DNA from: Leisingera methylohalidivorans DSM 14336 | Lineage (GTDB): Bacteria; Pseudomonadota; Alphaproteobacteria; Rhodobacterales; Rhodobacteraceae | Assembly: GCF_000511355.1 (NCBI RefSeq) | Contig: NC_023135.1 | Coordinates: 2,940,371-3,004,370 of the forward strand | DNA length: 64,000 bases | Direction: 5' to 3' | In this document: in pieces, positions 38,076 to 45,491 of the stretch | Layout: the number at the start of each line of letters is the position of its first letter | Numbering within the stretch: the stretch's first letter is position 1 | Made by a program: the position numbers and the translations under genes | Notes under the pieces: model-generated | The model's database searches: none | What the model was told of the DNA's origin: nothing | The model's input: only the letters and a program-made list of their open reading frames with translations

Positions 38076-38102
38076 GGGGATGTAAAAGAAATTTACATCC
38101 CC
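38076..38102. promoter_or_regulatory. Perfect palindrome before the coiled-coil/AAA+ operon
   Basis: Arms GGGGATGTAAA/TTTACATCCCC, a perfect 11-base inverted repeat with a five-base A/G spacer, 40-66 bases upstream of the first start codon. It is not followed by a T-run and the upstream gene has its own terminator, so an operator is more likely than a terminator. Confidence 0.6.
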
Positions 38103-38158
38103 TGAGGCGGTTCAATTCCGCCCGGCTCACATGCACTGTTGCAGAGAGGCCGCACAAA

Positions 38159-38185
38159 GAAAAGCCCCGGAGAACACTCCGGGGC
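38159..38185 (-). terminator. pmtA terminator
   Basis: Minus-strand stem GCCCCGGAG-TGTT-CTCCGGGGC (nine perfect pairs, four-base loop) followed by TTTTC, 23 bases past the pmtA stop. Confidence 0.9.
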
Positions 38186-38207
38186 CGCTTCGCTGAACTG
38201 CGCCGTT

Positions 38208-38831
38208 TCACATGGTTTGCTGCTTGCCCAGAACCAGGAAGGTCATCATCCCGAAGGGCGGAATGCTCTCCTGCCGCTCGATCTTCAGCCGGTCCTCCTG
38301 CAGCACCGATTCCAACGCGAAATCCGAATGCCAGCCGATCACATTGGCCAAGGGAGCAGAGAGCTTTTCCAGCGACGCCCGCACCCCCTTGCCGCTTTTG
38401 AAGTGGTTGGTGATCACCACCTCGCCGCCAGGTTTCAGGACGCGCGTTATCTCACGCATCACCTGTTCCGGATCCGGCACCACCGACAGCACATGCATCG
38501 CCGCCACGGTGTCAAAGGAATTGTCCGGAAAGTCCAGGCACCGCGCATCCATCTGGCGCAGTTCCTTGACCTGGCTCAGGCCCAGCTCCTGCACCTTTTT
38601 TTGCGCCTTCTTCAGCATGTCATGACTGAAATCGATGCCGGTCACCTGCAAATGCGGTGCGTAATGCCGCAGCGACAGCCCGGTGCCGACGCCAACTTCC
38701 AGAACCCTGCCCTGACGGGTGTTGATATAGCGGGCCGCACGGCGGCGGCCCGAGCGCGTCACCGCGCCAAAGGTCTTGTCATAGACCGGCGCCCAGCGCG
38801 CGTAAGATTCTTCAACTGCCTTGATATCCAA
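38208..38831 (-). CDS. pmtA: Phosphatidylethanolamine N-methyltransferase PmtA
   Basis: 207 residues, a class I SAM-dependent methyltransferase. The N-terminus shows SYARWAPVYDKTFG, typical of Rhodobacter-type PmtA. SAM motifs are LEVGVGTGLSLRHY (motif I), VTGIDFSHDMLKKA and a later VLKPGGEVVITNH. It methylates phosphatidylethanolamine three times to phosphatidylcholine. It lies 25 bases downstream of the pssA stop on the same strand, a sensible lipid operon, and is closed by a strong terminator. Confidence 0.9.
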   Translation of the reverse strand: MDIKAVEESYARWAPVYDKTFGAVTRSGRRRAARYINTRQGRVLEVGVGTGLSLRHYAPHLQVTGIDFSHDMLKKAQKKVQELGLSQVKELRQMDARCLDFPDNSFDTVAAMHVLSVVPDPEQVMREITRVLKPGGEVVITNHFKSGKGVRASLEKLSAPLANVIGWHSDFALESVLQEDRLKIERQESIPPFGMMTFLVLGKQQTM

Positions 38832-38856
38832 TTCGTCCCTCCCCGGACGTCATGGG

Positions 38857-39597
38857 CTAGTCCTTTGGATTTGAAACCAGCCCCCAAATCACCATCACAA
38901 CGTAGCCAACGCATAGCACAACAAGCACCGTCCACGCATAGGTCAGTAATGCCGCAGCAATAAAGGCAAAGCCGACGAGCAAATACTTAACATTCTCGCG
39001 GGAGATTTTAACCGCCTTTGGCGACCAGGTCTGAATGTGGCTGATCATTGCCAATCCGATCACCACCATATGCAGGCAGATCAGCAGCTCCGGCAGCACG
39101 ACCTTGCCGTCAAAGGCAAAGGCGACAAACATCGGCAGCAATGCCAGCAGCGCGCCGGCAGGCGACGGGATGCCGTCAAAATAGCCGCTGCGCCCCTTTG
39201 GCGATTCCTCCGACTTGGTGCTGACATTAAACCGCGCCAGCCGCACCACGCAGCAGACCGAAAACACCAGAACCGAAATCCACCCGGCGCCGCGCACGTC
39301 CTGCAAGGCCCAGAAATAGATCACCAGCGGTGTGGCAACACCAAAGTTCAGAAAATCCGCCAGCGAGTCCAGCTCGGCGCCCATCTTGCTTTCACTGTGC
39401 AAGGCACGGGCCAGCCGCCCGTCGAGTCCGTCCAGAACCGCGGCCAGGATGATCATCATCACCGCCAGGGAGTAATTCCCGAAAACCGCAAAGCGGATCG
39501 CAGTCAGGCCGGCACAGATGGCGCCAATGGTCATCATGTTCGGCATCAGCTGGATCAGCGCAAATTCGGATTTCTTCTTTTCCGGGGTGTCATACAT
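38857..39597 (-). CDS. pssA: CDP-diacylglycerol-serine O-phosphatidyltransferase
   Basis: 246 residues, about eight membrane helices. The CDP-alcohol phosphatidyltransferase motif D-G-x2-A-R-x8-G-x3-D-x3-D is intact (DGLDGRLARALHS, then GAELDSLADF). It makes phosphatidylserine, the precursor of PE and, through PmtA, of PC. The N-terminus FALIQLMPNMMTIGAICAGL is typical of the type II Bacillus/alphaproteobacterial form. The upstream 298 bases carry copy C of the structured repeat and no gene. Confidence 0.93.
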   Translation of the reverse strand: MYDTPEKKKSEFALIQLMPNMMTIGAICAGLTAIRFAVFGNYSLAVMMIILAAVLDGLDGRLARALHSESKMGAELDSLADFLNFGVATPLVIYFWALQDVRGAGWISVLVFSVCCVVRLARFNVSTKSEESPKGRSGYFDGIPSPAGALLALLPMFVAFAFDGKVVLPELLICLHMVVIGLAMISHIQTWSPKAVKISRENVKYLLVGFAFIAAALLTYAWTVLVVLCVGYVVMVIWGLVSNPKD

Positions 39598-39802
39598 TGC
39601 GGTGGCTCTTTCTTCCTCGCGGAGCGCTGGGGCACGCCGCGGCCCTTTGGCGGCCTTTGGGGCAAACCGCGGAGTATAAAATTAGCGGCTGTTTCAGCCG
39701 TGGCGCACATATGCCCCAAGCAGCGTCCCGGTGCAATGTGTGCAAACCCTGCACCCGCCCGCCGTATGTCCAGTGTACAGGCGATAGCCCGGCAAAGGAA
39801 AT

Positions 39803-39892
39803 GGCACCGTGCATCGCACGGTGCCACGCCCAACTGTGAAGGCCTCCCACCGGGAGGCACTGAACAGGCGGGAGTGCCCCGCCTGCCGCCCT
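39803..39892. repeat. Palindromic intergenic element (copy C)
   Basis: Three hairpins in series: GGCACCGTGC-AT-CGCACGGTGCC, GGCCTCCC-ACC-GGGAGGC and CAGGCGGG-AGTG-CCCCGCCTG. The linkers CCCAACTG and ACAGGCGGGAG are identical to those of copy A at 6761-6807. It lies four bases beyond the creatinase stop and may act as its terminator. Confidence 0.6.
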
Positions 39893-39895
39893 CAG

Positions 39896-41104
39896 TTACC
39901 CGACGACGTTGAACTCCGGCCCATAGGGGTACTTGGTGATGTTCTCATTGCCGTCTTCATGGATGATCAGGATGTCATGCTCGCGGTAGCCGCCGGCACC
40001 GGGCTGGCCATCCGCAATCGTCAGCATCGGCTCCATCGAGATCACCATGCCCGGTTCCAGAACCGTATCGATATCCTCGCGCAGTTCCAGCCCGGCCTCG
40101 CGGCCATAATAGTGCGACAGGACCCCGAACGAGTGGCCATAGCCGAAGGTACGGTATTGCAGCAGGTCGCGCTCTTCAAAGAAGGCGTTGATCTTGCTGG
40201 TGATCTCCGCGCAGCTTGCGCCCGGCTGCAGCAGCGAGATGCCGTATTCATGGGCCGCCACATTGGCTTCCCAGATCTTCAGGCTCTCGGCATCCACCTC
40301 ACCCACGAACATGGTCCGTTCCAGCGCGGTGTAATAGCCCGAGATCATCGGGAAGGTGTTCAGCGACAGGATATCGCCGCGCTGCAGGGTGCGGCTGGTG
40401 ACCGGGTTATGGGCGCCATCGGTGTTGATGCCGGACTGGAACCAGACCCAGCTGTCACGGTATTCCGCATCCGGGAAACGCTTGGCGATCTCCAGTTCCA
40501 TCGCATCGCGGCCGGCCATGGCCACATCAATCTCGCGCACGCCTTCCTTCACCGCATCGCGGATCGCAAAGCCGCCCACATCGGCAACAGCAGCACCGGC
40601 ACGGATCATGTCCAGCTCGGCCGCGGATTTGCCCATCCGCTGACGCATCGTCGGCTCATAAAGGTCAACCAGGCTGGACGGCTCCAGGAAGCTCTCCAGT
40701 TTGGCCTTCTGCATCAGGGTCAGGTGATCGCTTTCGTAACCGACAACCGCGCCGGCGCCGCTGACCGACTTGATCGCGCGCCAGAAGTTGTCGCGCTGCC
40801 AGTCGGTATAGGTGATGTTGTCGCAGAACGACCGCCGCCAGGGCTGGCCCGCATCGATACCGGCCGAGATGGTCACGGCTTCGGACGCGGTCACCACCAT
40901 GCCGTAAGGCCGGCCAAAGGCGCAGTAGGTGAAGCCCGAGTAATAGGAGATGTTGTGCATCGAGGTGAAGACGGCGGCAGTCACGCCGGTTTCAGCCATG
41001 ATCTTACGCAGGCCATTGAGGCGCGCCTCGTATTCGGAGACGGCAAATTGCAACGGCGCTTTTTCGCCATTGTGAAAACGGTACATTTCAGGACGTGCAG
41101 TCAT
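39896..41104 (-). CDS. Creatinase (creatine amidinohydrolase, M24 fold)
   Basis: 402 residues, the length of characterised creatinases (about 403-411). An N-terminal small domain (HNISYYSGFTYCAFGRPYG, IDAGQPWRRS) is followed by a pita-bread domain with WFQSGINTDGAHNPVTSRTL, YRTFGYGHSFGVLSHYYGRE and DTVLEPGMVISMEPM. These segments are nearly the creatinase consensus, and the metal ligands of true M24 peptidases are replaced. It hydrolyses creatine to sarcosine and urea. Sarcosine ties it loosely to the betaine demethylation genes at 27-29 kb. It is monocistronic. Confidence 0.9.
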   Translation of the reverse strand: MTARPEMYRFHNGEKAPLQFAVSEYEARLNGLRKIMAETGVTAAVFTSMHNISYYSGFTYCAFGRPYGMVVTASEAVTISAGIDAGQPWRRSFCDNITYTDWQRDNFWRAIKSVSGAGAVVGYESDHLTLMQKAKLESFLEPSSLVDLYEPTMRQRMGKSAAELDMIRAGAAVADVGGFAIRDAVKEGVREIDVAMAGRDAMELEIAKRFPDAEYRDSWVWFQSGINTDGAHNPVTSRTLQRGDILSLNTFPMISGYYTALERTMFVGEVDAESLKIWEANVAAHEYGISLLQPGASCAEITSKINAFFEERDLLQYRTFGYGHSFGVLSHYYGREAGLELREDIDTVLEPGMVISMEPMLTIADGQPGAGGYREHDILIIHEDGNENITKYPYGPEFNVVG

Positions 41105-41277
41105 ATCAGACCCTTCCTTCTTACAAGAAAGGTCCCGGCGTTCAGGACAGTTTTGGATTTTAGGGCACCATGTATCCCATGCGGCGACGCCATCGCCTGG
41201 CCCTTGGCCGGATTAATGGGCTGAAATCAGGATTCTGGCAAGAACAATTTTCCGGCCGTTACCTGCACCCCGGAAAG

Positions 41278-41310
41278 GCGGGCGCCCGCCGTCCGGCCTG
41301 CCGGCCGGAC
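41278..41310 (-). terminator. GC-rich hairpins after the alpha/beta hydrolase
   Basis: The perfect stem GTCCGGCC-TGCC-GGCCGGAC (41291-41310) adjoins GGCGGGCGCCCGCC, nine bases after the hydrolase stop. There is no clear T-run, so it may be a member of the intergenic palindromes rather than a classical terminator. Confidence 0.45.
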
Positions 41311-41318
41311 AGAAGCTT

Positions 41319-42104
41319 TCAATTCACGATCAGCGCCACCAGATCGCTTTCGGGATCCGCCAGCGGATCGATCACGTTGAAATGGTGCTTGCCAAAGGCG
41401 ATCACGTGATCCGTCTCCCAGGCCTCCACCAGCCAGATCGCCTGATCCAGAAACGCCGGACGCTCCTCGCCGCCGACCCAGACCGTCACCTCTGCCGGAT
41501 AACGGTCCTGCATGTCCACCGGGCTTTCGGCAATGGCCGCTGCGGAATCCATCTTGAACTTCTGGTTCATCGAGGTCCGCAGCAAGGGGCGCAAATCCGC
41601 CAGCGGCGAGATCGGGATCACCGTCTTGATCCGCGCGCCCACCGCTTCCGGCAGCAGCGCCTTGTCCAGCATCCGCGCCACCAGATGGCCGCCCGCCGAA
41701 TGGCCCGCCAGCGCAATCGGCCCTGCAACCTCATCCGCAATCCGGGCCACCGCAGCCGCGATCTGCCGGGTGATATCCGCTATCCGCACCTCAGGGCACA
41801 GATCATACGACGGCATCGCCACCGCCCAGCCATGCGCAATCGCGCCGCGGGCCAGATGCGACCAGAAGCTTTTGTCGAAGGCCAGCCAATAGCCGCCATG
41901 AACAAACACAAACACGCCCTTGGGCGTGCCCTCCGGCAGGAACAGGTCAACGCACTGCCGCGCCCCCTCGCCATAGGGGATATCCAGCCGGGCGCGCTCA
42001 TGCAGGCTGTTGCGGAAATCCTCCGCCGACGCCGCCCAGCGCGGCGGGTAGCTGTCCGCATTTTCGATATATGCCCCATTGGCATAGGCATCATCCAATT
42101 CCAT
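41319..42104 (-). CDS. Alpha/beta hydrolase (HGGxW oxyanion type)
   Basis: 261 residues. The oxyanion motif FVHGGYWLAFD and the nucleophile elbow AGHSAGGH (Ser) are intact, with a C-terminal HFNVIDPL supplying the His. The layout is that of small carboxylesterases and the yeast-type kynurenine formamidase group, so an esterase or arylformamidase activity is possible; the substrate is unknown. It is divergent from gabD, with a perfect palindrome in the gap. Confidence 0.85.
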   Translation of the reverse strand: MELDDAYANGAYIENADSYPPRWAASAEDFRNSLHERARLDIPYGEGARQCVDLFLPEGTPKGVFVFVHGGYWLAFDKSFWSHLARGAIAHGWAVAMPSYDLCPEVRIADITRQIAAAVARIADEVAGPIALAGHSAGGHLVARMLDKALLPEAVGARIKTVIPISPLADLRPLLRTSMNQKFKMDSAAAIAESPVDMQDRYPAEVTVWVGGEERPAFLDQAIWLVEAWETDHVIAFGKHHFNVIDPLADPESDLVALIVN

Positions 42105-42207
42105 GCCCAGTCTCCCCTGTTCTTATTCTTTGCTGCTACCTGACAGTCTGCCACAGGACATGTCAAATTGCCCGTCTGAAAAATTCCGGGCTCTGGGCGC
42201 GGCGGTC

Positions 42208-42221
42208 AATTTGATCAAATT
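42208..42221. promoter_or_regulatory. Perfect 14-bp palindrome in hydrolase/gabD gap
   Basis: AATTTGATCAAATT is its own reverse complement and is unusual in this GC-rich gap. It lies 80 bases before the gabD start and 104 bases before the divergent hydrolase start. Candidate operator only. Confidence 0.4.
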
Positions 42222-42300
42222 CTGGACTCATCAATGTTTCTGGACTTAGTTAAGCACAGCTGATTTGCATTCCAGCGACAAAACATCCGGGAGGCCCGCT

Positions 42301-43773
42301 ATGCTCGACACAACCACAGACCTGAAATCCCTGCTCAAAGATCCCAGCCTGCTGGAAACCCGCGCCTATATCGGCGGCCAGTTTGTTGATGGCGAGGACA
42401 CCTTTGACGTCACCAACCCCGCCCGCGGCGACGTGATTGCGCAGATGGCCGATATCAGCCGTGCGCAGGTGGCGGGCGCCATCGCCCAGGCCGAAGCGGC
42501 GCAGAAGGAATGGGCCAAGTGGACCGGCAAGGAGCGCGCCAATGCGCTGCGCAAATGGTTCGACCTGATGATGGCCAACCAGGAGGACCTGGCGGTGATC
42601 CTGACCGCCGAGATGGGCAAGCCGCTGGCCGAATCCCGCGGCGAGATCGCCTATGGCGCGTCTTTCATCGAGTTCTTCGCCGAGGAGGCCAAGCGGATCT
42701 ACGGCGAGACCATCCCCGGCCATCAGCGCGACAAGCGCATCACCGTGCTGAAGCAGCCGATCGGCGTCGCCGCCTCGATCACGCCGTGGAACTTCCCCAA
42801 CGCGATGATCACCCGCAAGGCCGGTCCGGCCCTGGCCGCAGGCTGCGCCTTTGTCGCCCGCCCTGCCGCCGAGACGCCGCTGTCGGCCACGGTGCTGGCA
42901 GTGCTGGCGGATCGCGCAGGCATCCCGGCCGGCGTCTTCAACGTGGTGCCCTCGTCGCGCGCCTCCGACATCGGCAAGGAGTTCTGCGAAAACGACGCAG
43001 TGCGCAAGCTGACCTTCACCGGCTCCACCGAAGTCGGCCGCATCCTGATGCGCCAGGCCGCCGACACGGTGATGAAATGCTCGATGGAGCTGGGCGGCAA
43101 CGCGCCGTTCATCGTGTTTGACGACGCCGACCTCGATGCCGCCGTCGAAGGCGCAATCATGTGCAAATTCCGCAACAACGGCCAGACCTGCGTCTGCGCC
43201 AACCGGATCTACGTGCAGGCCGGCGTTTACGATGCTTTTGCGGACAAGCTGAAAGCTGCGGTCGAGAAGATGAACGTCGGCGACGGCCTCAACGACGGCA
43301 TTCACTTCGGCCCCTTGATCAACATGGAAGCGGTCGACAAGGTGAAGGAGCATATTGCCGACGCCACCTCCAAGGGCGGCGAAGTGATCCTGGGCGGCAA
43401 CCCGTCGGAACTGGGCGGCAGCTTCTTCCAGCCGACCATCGTCAAGGGCGCAACCCAGGACATGGCATTCGCCACGGATGAGACCTTCGGCCCGCTTGCG
43501 CCGCTGTTCAAATTCGAGGACGAGGACGAGGTCATCGCCATGGCCAATGACACCATTTTCGGCCTGGCGTCCTATTTCTACGCCAAGGACCTGAGCCGCG
43601 TGTACAAGGTTGCCGAGGCGCTGGAATACGGGATTGTCGGTGTGAACACCGGCATCATCTCCACCGAGGTGGCTCCGTTCGGCGGCGTCAAGCAATCGGG
43701 CCTGGGCCGCGAAGGCAGCCACCACGGCATCGAGGATTACCTGGAGATGAAGTACATCTGCATGGCAGTCTGA
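42301..43773 (+). CDS. gabD: NAD(P)-dependent succinate-semialdehyde dehydrogenase
   Basis: 490 residues from the ATG at 42301, preceded by GGGAGG. ALDH features: the cofactor loop FTGSTEVGR, catalytic Glu in ELGGNAPFIVFDDADLDAA and catalytic Cys in NNGQTCVCANRI, the last two typical of GabD. It oxidises succinate semialdehyde to succinate at the end of the GABA shunt. No GABA transaminase is adjacent. Closely related enzymes accept glutarate semialdehyde or other aldehydes, so the exact substrate is likely but not certain. Confidence 0.9.
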   Translation: MLDTTTDLKSLLKDPSLLETRAYIGGQFVDGEDTFDVTNPARGDVIAQMADISRAQVAGAIAQAEAAQKEWAKWTGKERANALRKWFDLMMANQEDLAVILTAEMGKPLAESRGEIAYGASFIEFFAEEAKRIYGETIPGHQRDKRITVLKQPIGVAASITPWNFPNAMITRKAGPALAAGCAFVARPAAETPLSATVLAVLADRAGIPAGVFNVVPSSRASDIGKEFCENDAVRKLTFTGSTEVGRILMRQAADTVMKCSMELGGNAPFIVFDDADLDAAVEGAIMCKFRNNGQTCVCANRIYVQAGVYDAFADKLKAAVEKMNVGDGLNDGIHFGPLINMEAVDKVKEHIADATSKGGEVILGGNPSELGGSFFQPTIVKGATQDMAFATDETFGPLAPLFKFEDEDEVIAMANDTIFGLASYFYAKDLSRVYKVAEALEYGIVGVNTGIISTEVAPFGGVKQSGLGREGSHHGIEDYLEMKYICMAV

Positions 43774-44020
43774 CCCGCTGACGGATCAACGTGCAATGGC
43801 CGGTGCCGGGTCAGCGGCCCGGCCGCCTGGCTGATGGCGCCGGCCCAGGCGGTTTCCGTCTCCGGATCCAGCGCCGGCCCTGCTCAAGCCATCGCGGGCG
43901 ATCAAATGCGCTGGCGCGTGTCACCATTCACAGCCCGAGTGTGCTCTGAAAACCCTGACGACCAATTGCAACGCACAGCCATTACCGGTGCCTGTCCCCG
44001 CGGGGACAAGCCGGCAAAAC
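43774..44020. other. Gene-free stretch between gabD and hsp20
   Basis: No coding frame with family features. It holds one arm of a 17-base inverted repeat (43990-44006, centred on the palindrome TGTCCCCGCGGGGACA) and GC-rich palindromic sequence shortly after the gabD stop. Confidence 0.5.
43990..44006 (+). repeat. Inverted repeat flanking hsp20, left arm
   Basis: GCCTGTCCCCGCGGGGA; the exact reverse complement occurs at 44579-44595, so hsp20 is bracketed by inverted copies about 590 bases apart. The core is itself palindromic. Confidence 0.7.
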
Positions 44021-44050
44021 AAAAAAAGCCCCCTGGCAGGACCAGGGGGC
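44021..44050 (-). terminator. hsp20 terminator
   Basis: Minus-strand stem GCCCCCTGG/CCAGGGGGC (nine perfect pairs, five-base loop) followed by a run of seven T, 27 bases after the hsp20 stop. Confidence 0.92.
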
Positions 44051-44076
44051 TTACAGGCTCGAACAGGAACGCGGGA

Positions 44077-44541
44077 TCAGTTGACCGCGGTGGCCTCGAT
44101 CTCGGCCCGGTTCGAGCGGGAGGAGGAGATTTCGATCCGGCGCGGTTTCAGCGCCTCCGGCACTTCGCGGTGCAGATCGATATGCAGCATGCCATTTTCA
44201 TGGCTGGCACCGGTCACGCGGACGTGGTCGGCCAGGGTGAAACGGCGTTCAAAGGCGCGGGTGGCAATGCCGCGGTGCAGGAAGGTGCGGTCGTCGCCGT
44301 CATCGGCCTTTTTGGCAGCTACCACCAGCGCGTTTTCCTTCACTTCGACGTTCAGGTCGTCTTCGGAAAAACCGGCGACTGCAATCGAGATCCGATAGCT
44401 GTCGGCGTCGGTCTTTTCGATGTTGTAGGGCGGGTAGCTGGACTGGGCGGCATCCGCGCTCAGGGCGCGGTCCATCAGGCCGGCGATCTGGTCGAAACCG
44501 ATGGTGGCACGGTGCAGCGGTGCAAAATCAAAACTACGCAT
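44077..44541 (-). CDS. Small heat-shock protein (Hsp20/IbpA family)
   Basis: 154 residues from the ATG at 44541 (MRSFDFAPLHRATIGFDQIA), with GAGGAT as ribosome-binding site. The alpha-crystallin domain (about 45-135) contains YPPYNIEKTDADSYRISIAV, FSEDDLNVEVKENALVV and the C-terminal strand GMLHIDLHREVPE. It is an ATP-independent holdase that keeps unfolding proteins refoldable. Regulation is legible: an alphaproteobacterial RpoH-type promoter about 100 bases upstream and a ROSE-like hairpin over the ribosome-binding site. Confidence 0.95.
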   Translation of the reverse strand: MRSFDFAPLHRATIGFDQIAGLMDRALSADAAQSSYPPYNIEKTDADSYRISIAVAGFSEDDLNVEVKENALVVAAKKADDGDDRTFLHRGIATRAFERRFTLADHVRVTGASHENGMLHIDLHREVPEALKPRRIEISSSRSNRAEIEATAVN

Positions 44542-44547
44542 GTTGTC

Positions 44548-44566
44548 ATCCTCATACATGAGCGAT
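44548..44566 (-). promoter_or_regulatory. ROSE-like RNA thermometer hairpin over hsp20 ribosome-binding site
   Basis: In the transcript, AUCGCUC pairs with GAGGAU (the Shine-Dalgarno), leaving the G of the UCGCU motif bulged and a six-base loop AUGUAU. UYGCU with a bulged G opposite the Shine-Dalgarno is the hallmark of ROSE elements. The pairing is visible; thermal opening is inference. Confidence 0.6.
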
Positions 44567-44578
44567 TTCAGGGCGCCT

Positions 44579-44595
44579 TCCCCGCGGGGACAGGC
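44579..44595 (-). repeat. Inverted repeat flanking hsp20, right arm
   Basis: Exact reverse complement of 43990-44006. It falls inside the hsp20 untranslated leader. Confidence 0.7.
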
Positions 44596-44637
44596 TGGTT
44601 TTATTCCGGGCCCCAATCAGCGGCTGCCCGGATAGAC

Positions 44638-44668
44638 CTGAGATAAGAACAGAAAATACGGCTTCAAG
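44638..44668 (-). promoter_or_regulatory. RpoH (sigma-32) promoter of hsp20
   Basis: Minus strand: CTTG, 17 bases, then CTTATCTCAG. This fits the alphaproteobacterial heat-shock consensus CTTG-N17/18-CYTATNTNNG at every fixed position. It lies about 97 bases upstream of the hsp20 start codon. Confidence 0.8.
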
Positions 44669-44675
44669 AGGGCTG

Positions 44676-45491
44676 TCAGTCGCCAGCACTCACAAATTTA
44701 GCCCCGCCGGCAGAATTGCCGCCGCCGACCCGGATCCGTTTGATCCGCCGGTCAGGAGCGGCCACCGGATTGCGGCGCAGCTGCGCCTTCAGTTCCGCCA
44801 CCCGCTGCGGCAATTTCATGCCAAAGGCCACCTGCCTGCCCCGGTATGTGCCGCCGCCCGAGACCAGCGCCAGGATCCGCCCGCGGCCGCCGACCTGGGA
44901 AAACACCGGCGCTCCGGAAGAGCCGAAAGTGACATTGCAGTCGATCATCAGCACATCACCGCTTTCGGCCATCAGATTGCACTGGCGCTGGCGCGACAAC
45001 GCCTCGGCGCGGCCCTGGCCATAAGAGGTAACGGAAATATTGCTGCCGTATTCGCGCCCCGAATGCAGCGCAAAGGCATCCGCCTGGCCGCTGGGCACCG
45101 GCGCAGCCAACCGGATCAGCGCCACGTCGTGGCGGATGTTTTCCAGATCCAGCCGTCCCCGCGGGTTGAACCCCGGATGCGCGGCGATCTGCAGACCCTG
45201 GCGTTCGGCGATCGCCGCCCCGTCGCGCAGGCCCGCACGAAAGGTGATCTGCTCTGCTGCGCGCAAAGTCCTGTTGCGGTCATAGACGCAATGGGCGGCG
45301 GTCAGCACCAGCTCAGGCGCGATCAGCGTGCCGGTGCAAAAGCCCTGGCCGTTCAGCTCCAGCCGGCCAACGGCCTCCCAGCCCAGCAGGTCGTCACGGT
45401 CGGTCAGGCGCCGCAAACCAGTGTCCTGGGCCGTTGCCTGTGCAGCGCACGCCAGAGTGGCAACACCCAGTATCAGCGCCCGCCAGATCAT
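44676..45491 (-). CDS. Trypsin-like serine protease, downstream paralogue
   Basis: 271 residues. A signal peptide (MIWRALILGVATLACAAQAT) leads into an S1 fold: His in VLTAAHCVYD, Asp in RHDVALIRL and Ser in FGSSGAPVFS. GSSGAP replaces the classical GDSGGP, as in V8/glutamyl-endopeptidase-like members. Cys pairs are present around the TAAHC loop and the catalytic Ser. It should be periplasmic or secreted. The start overlaps the upstream paralogue's stop (ATGA), so the two are co-translated. Confidence 0.88.
   Translation of the reverse strand: MIWRALILGVATLACAAQATAQDTGLRRLTDRDDLLGWEAVGRLELNGQGFCTGTLIAPELVLTAAHCVYDRNRTLRAAEQITFRAGLRDGAAIAERQGLQIAAHPGFNPRGRLDLENIRHDVALIRLAAPVPSGQADAFALHSGREYGSNISVTSYGQGRAEALSRQRQCNLMAESGDVLMIDCNVTFGSSGAPVFSQVGGRGRILALVSGGGTYRGRQVAFGMKLPQRVAELKAQLRRNPVAAPDRRIKRIRVGGGNSAGGAKFVSAGD

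Noticed and set aside
43990..44595. An insertion sequence around hsp20, suggested by terminal inverted repeats
   Set aside because: No transposase and no target-site duplication is visible; the gene inside is an ordinary chaperone with its own promoter and terminator. Kept only as a repeat observation.
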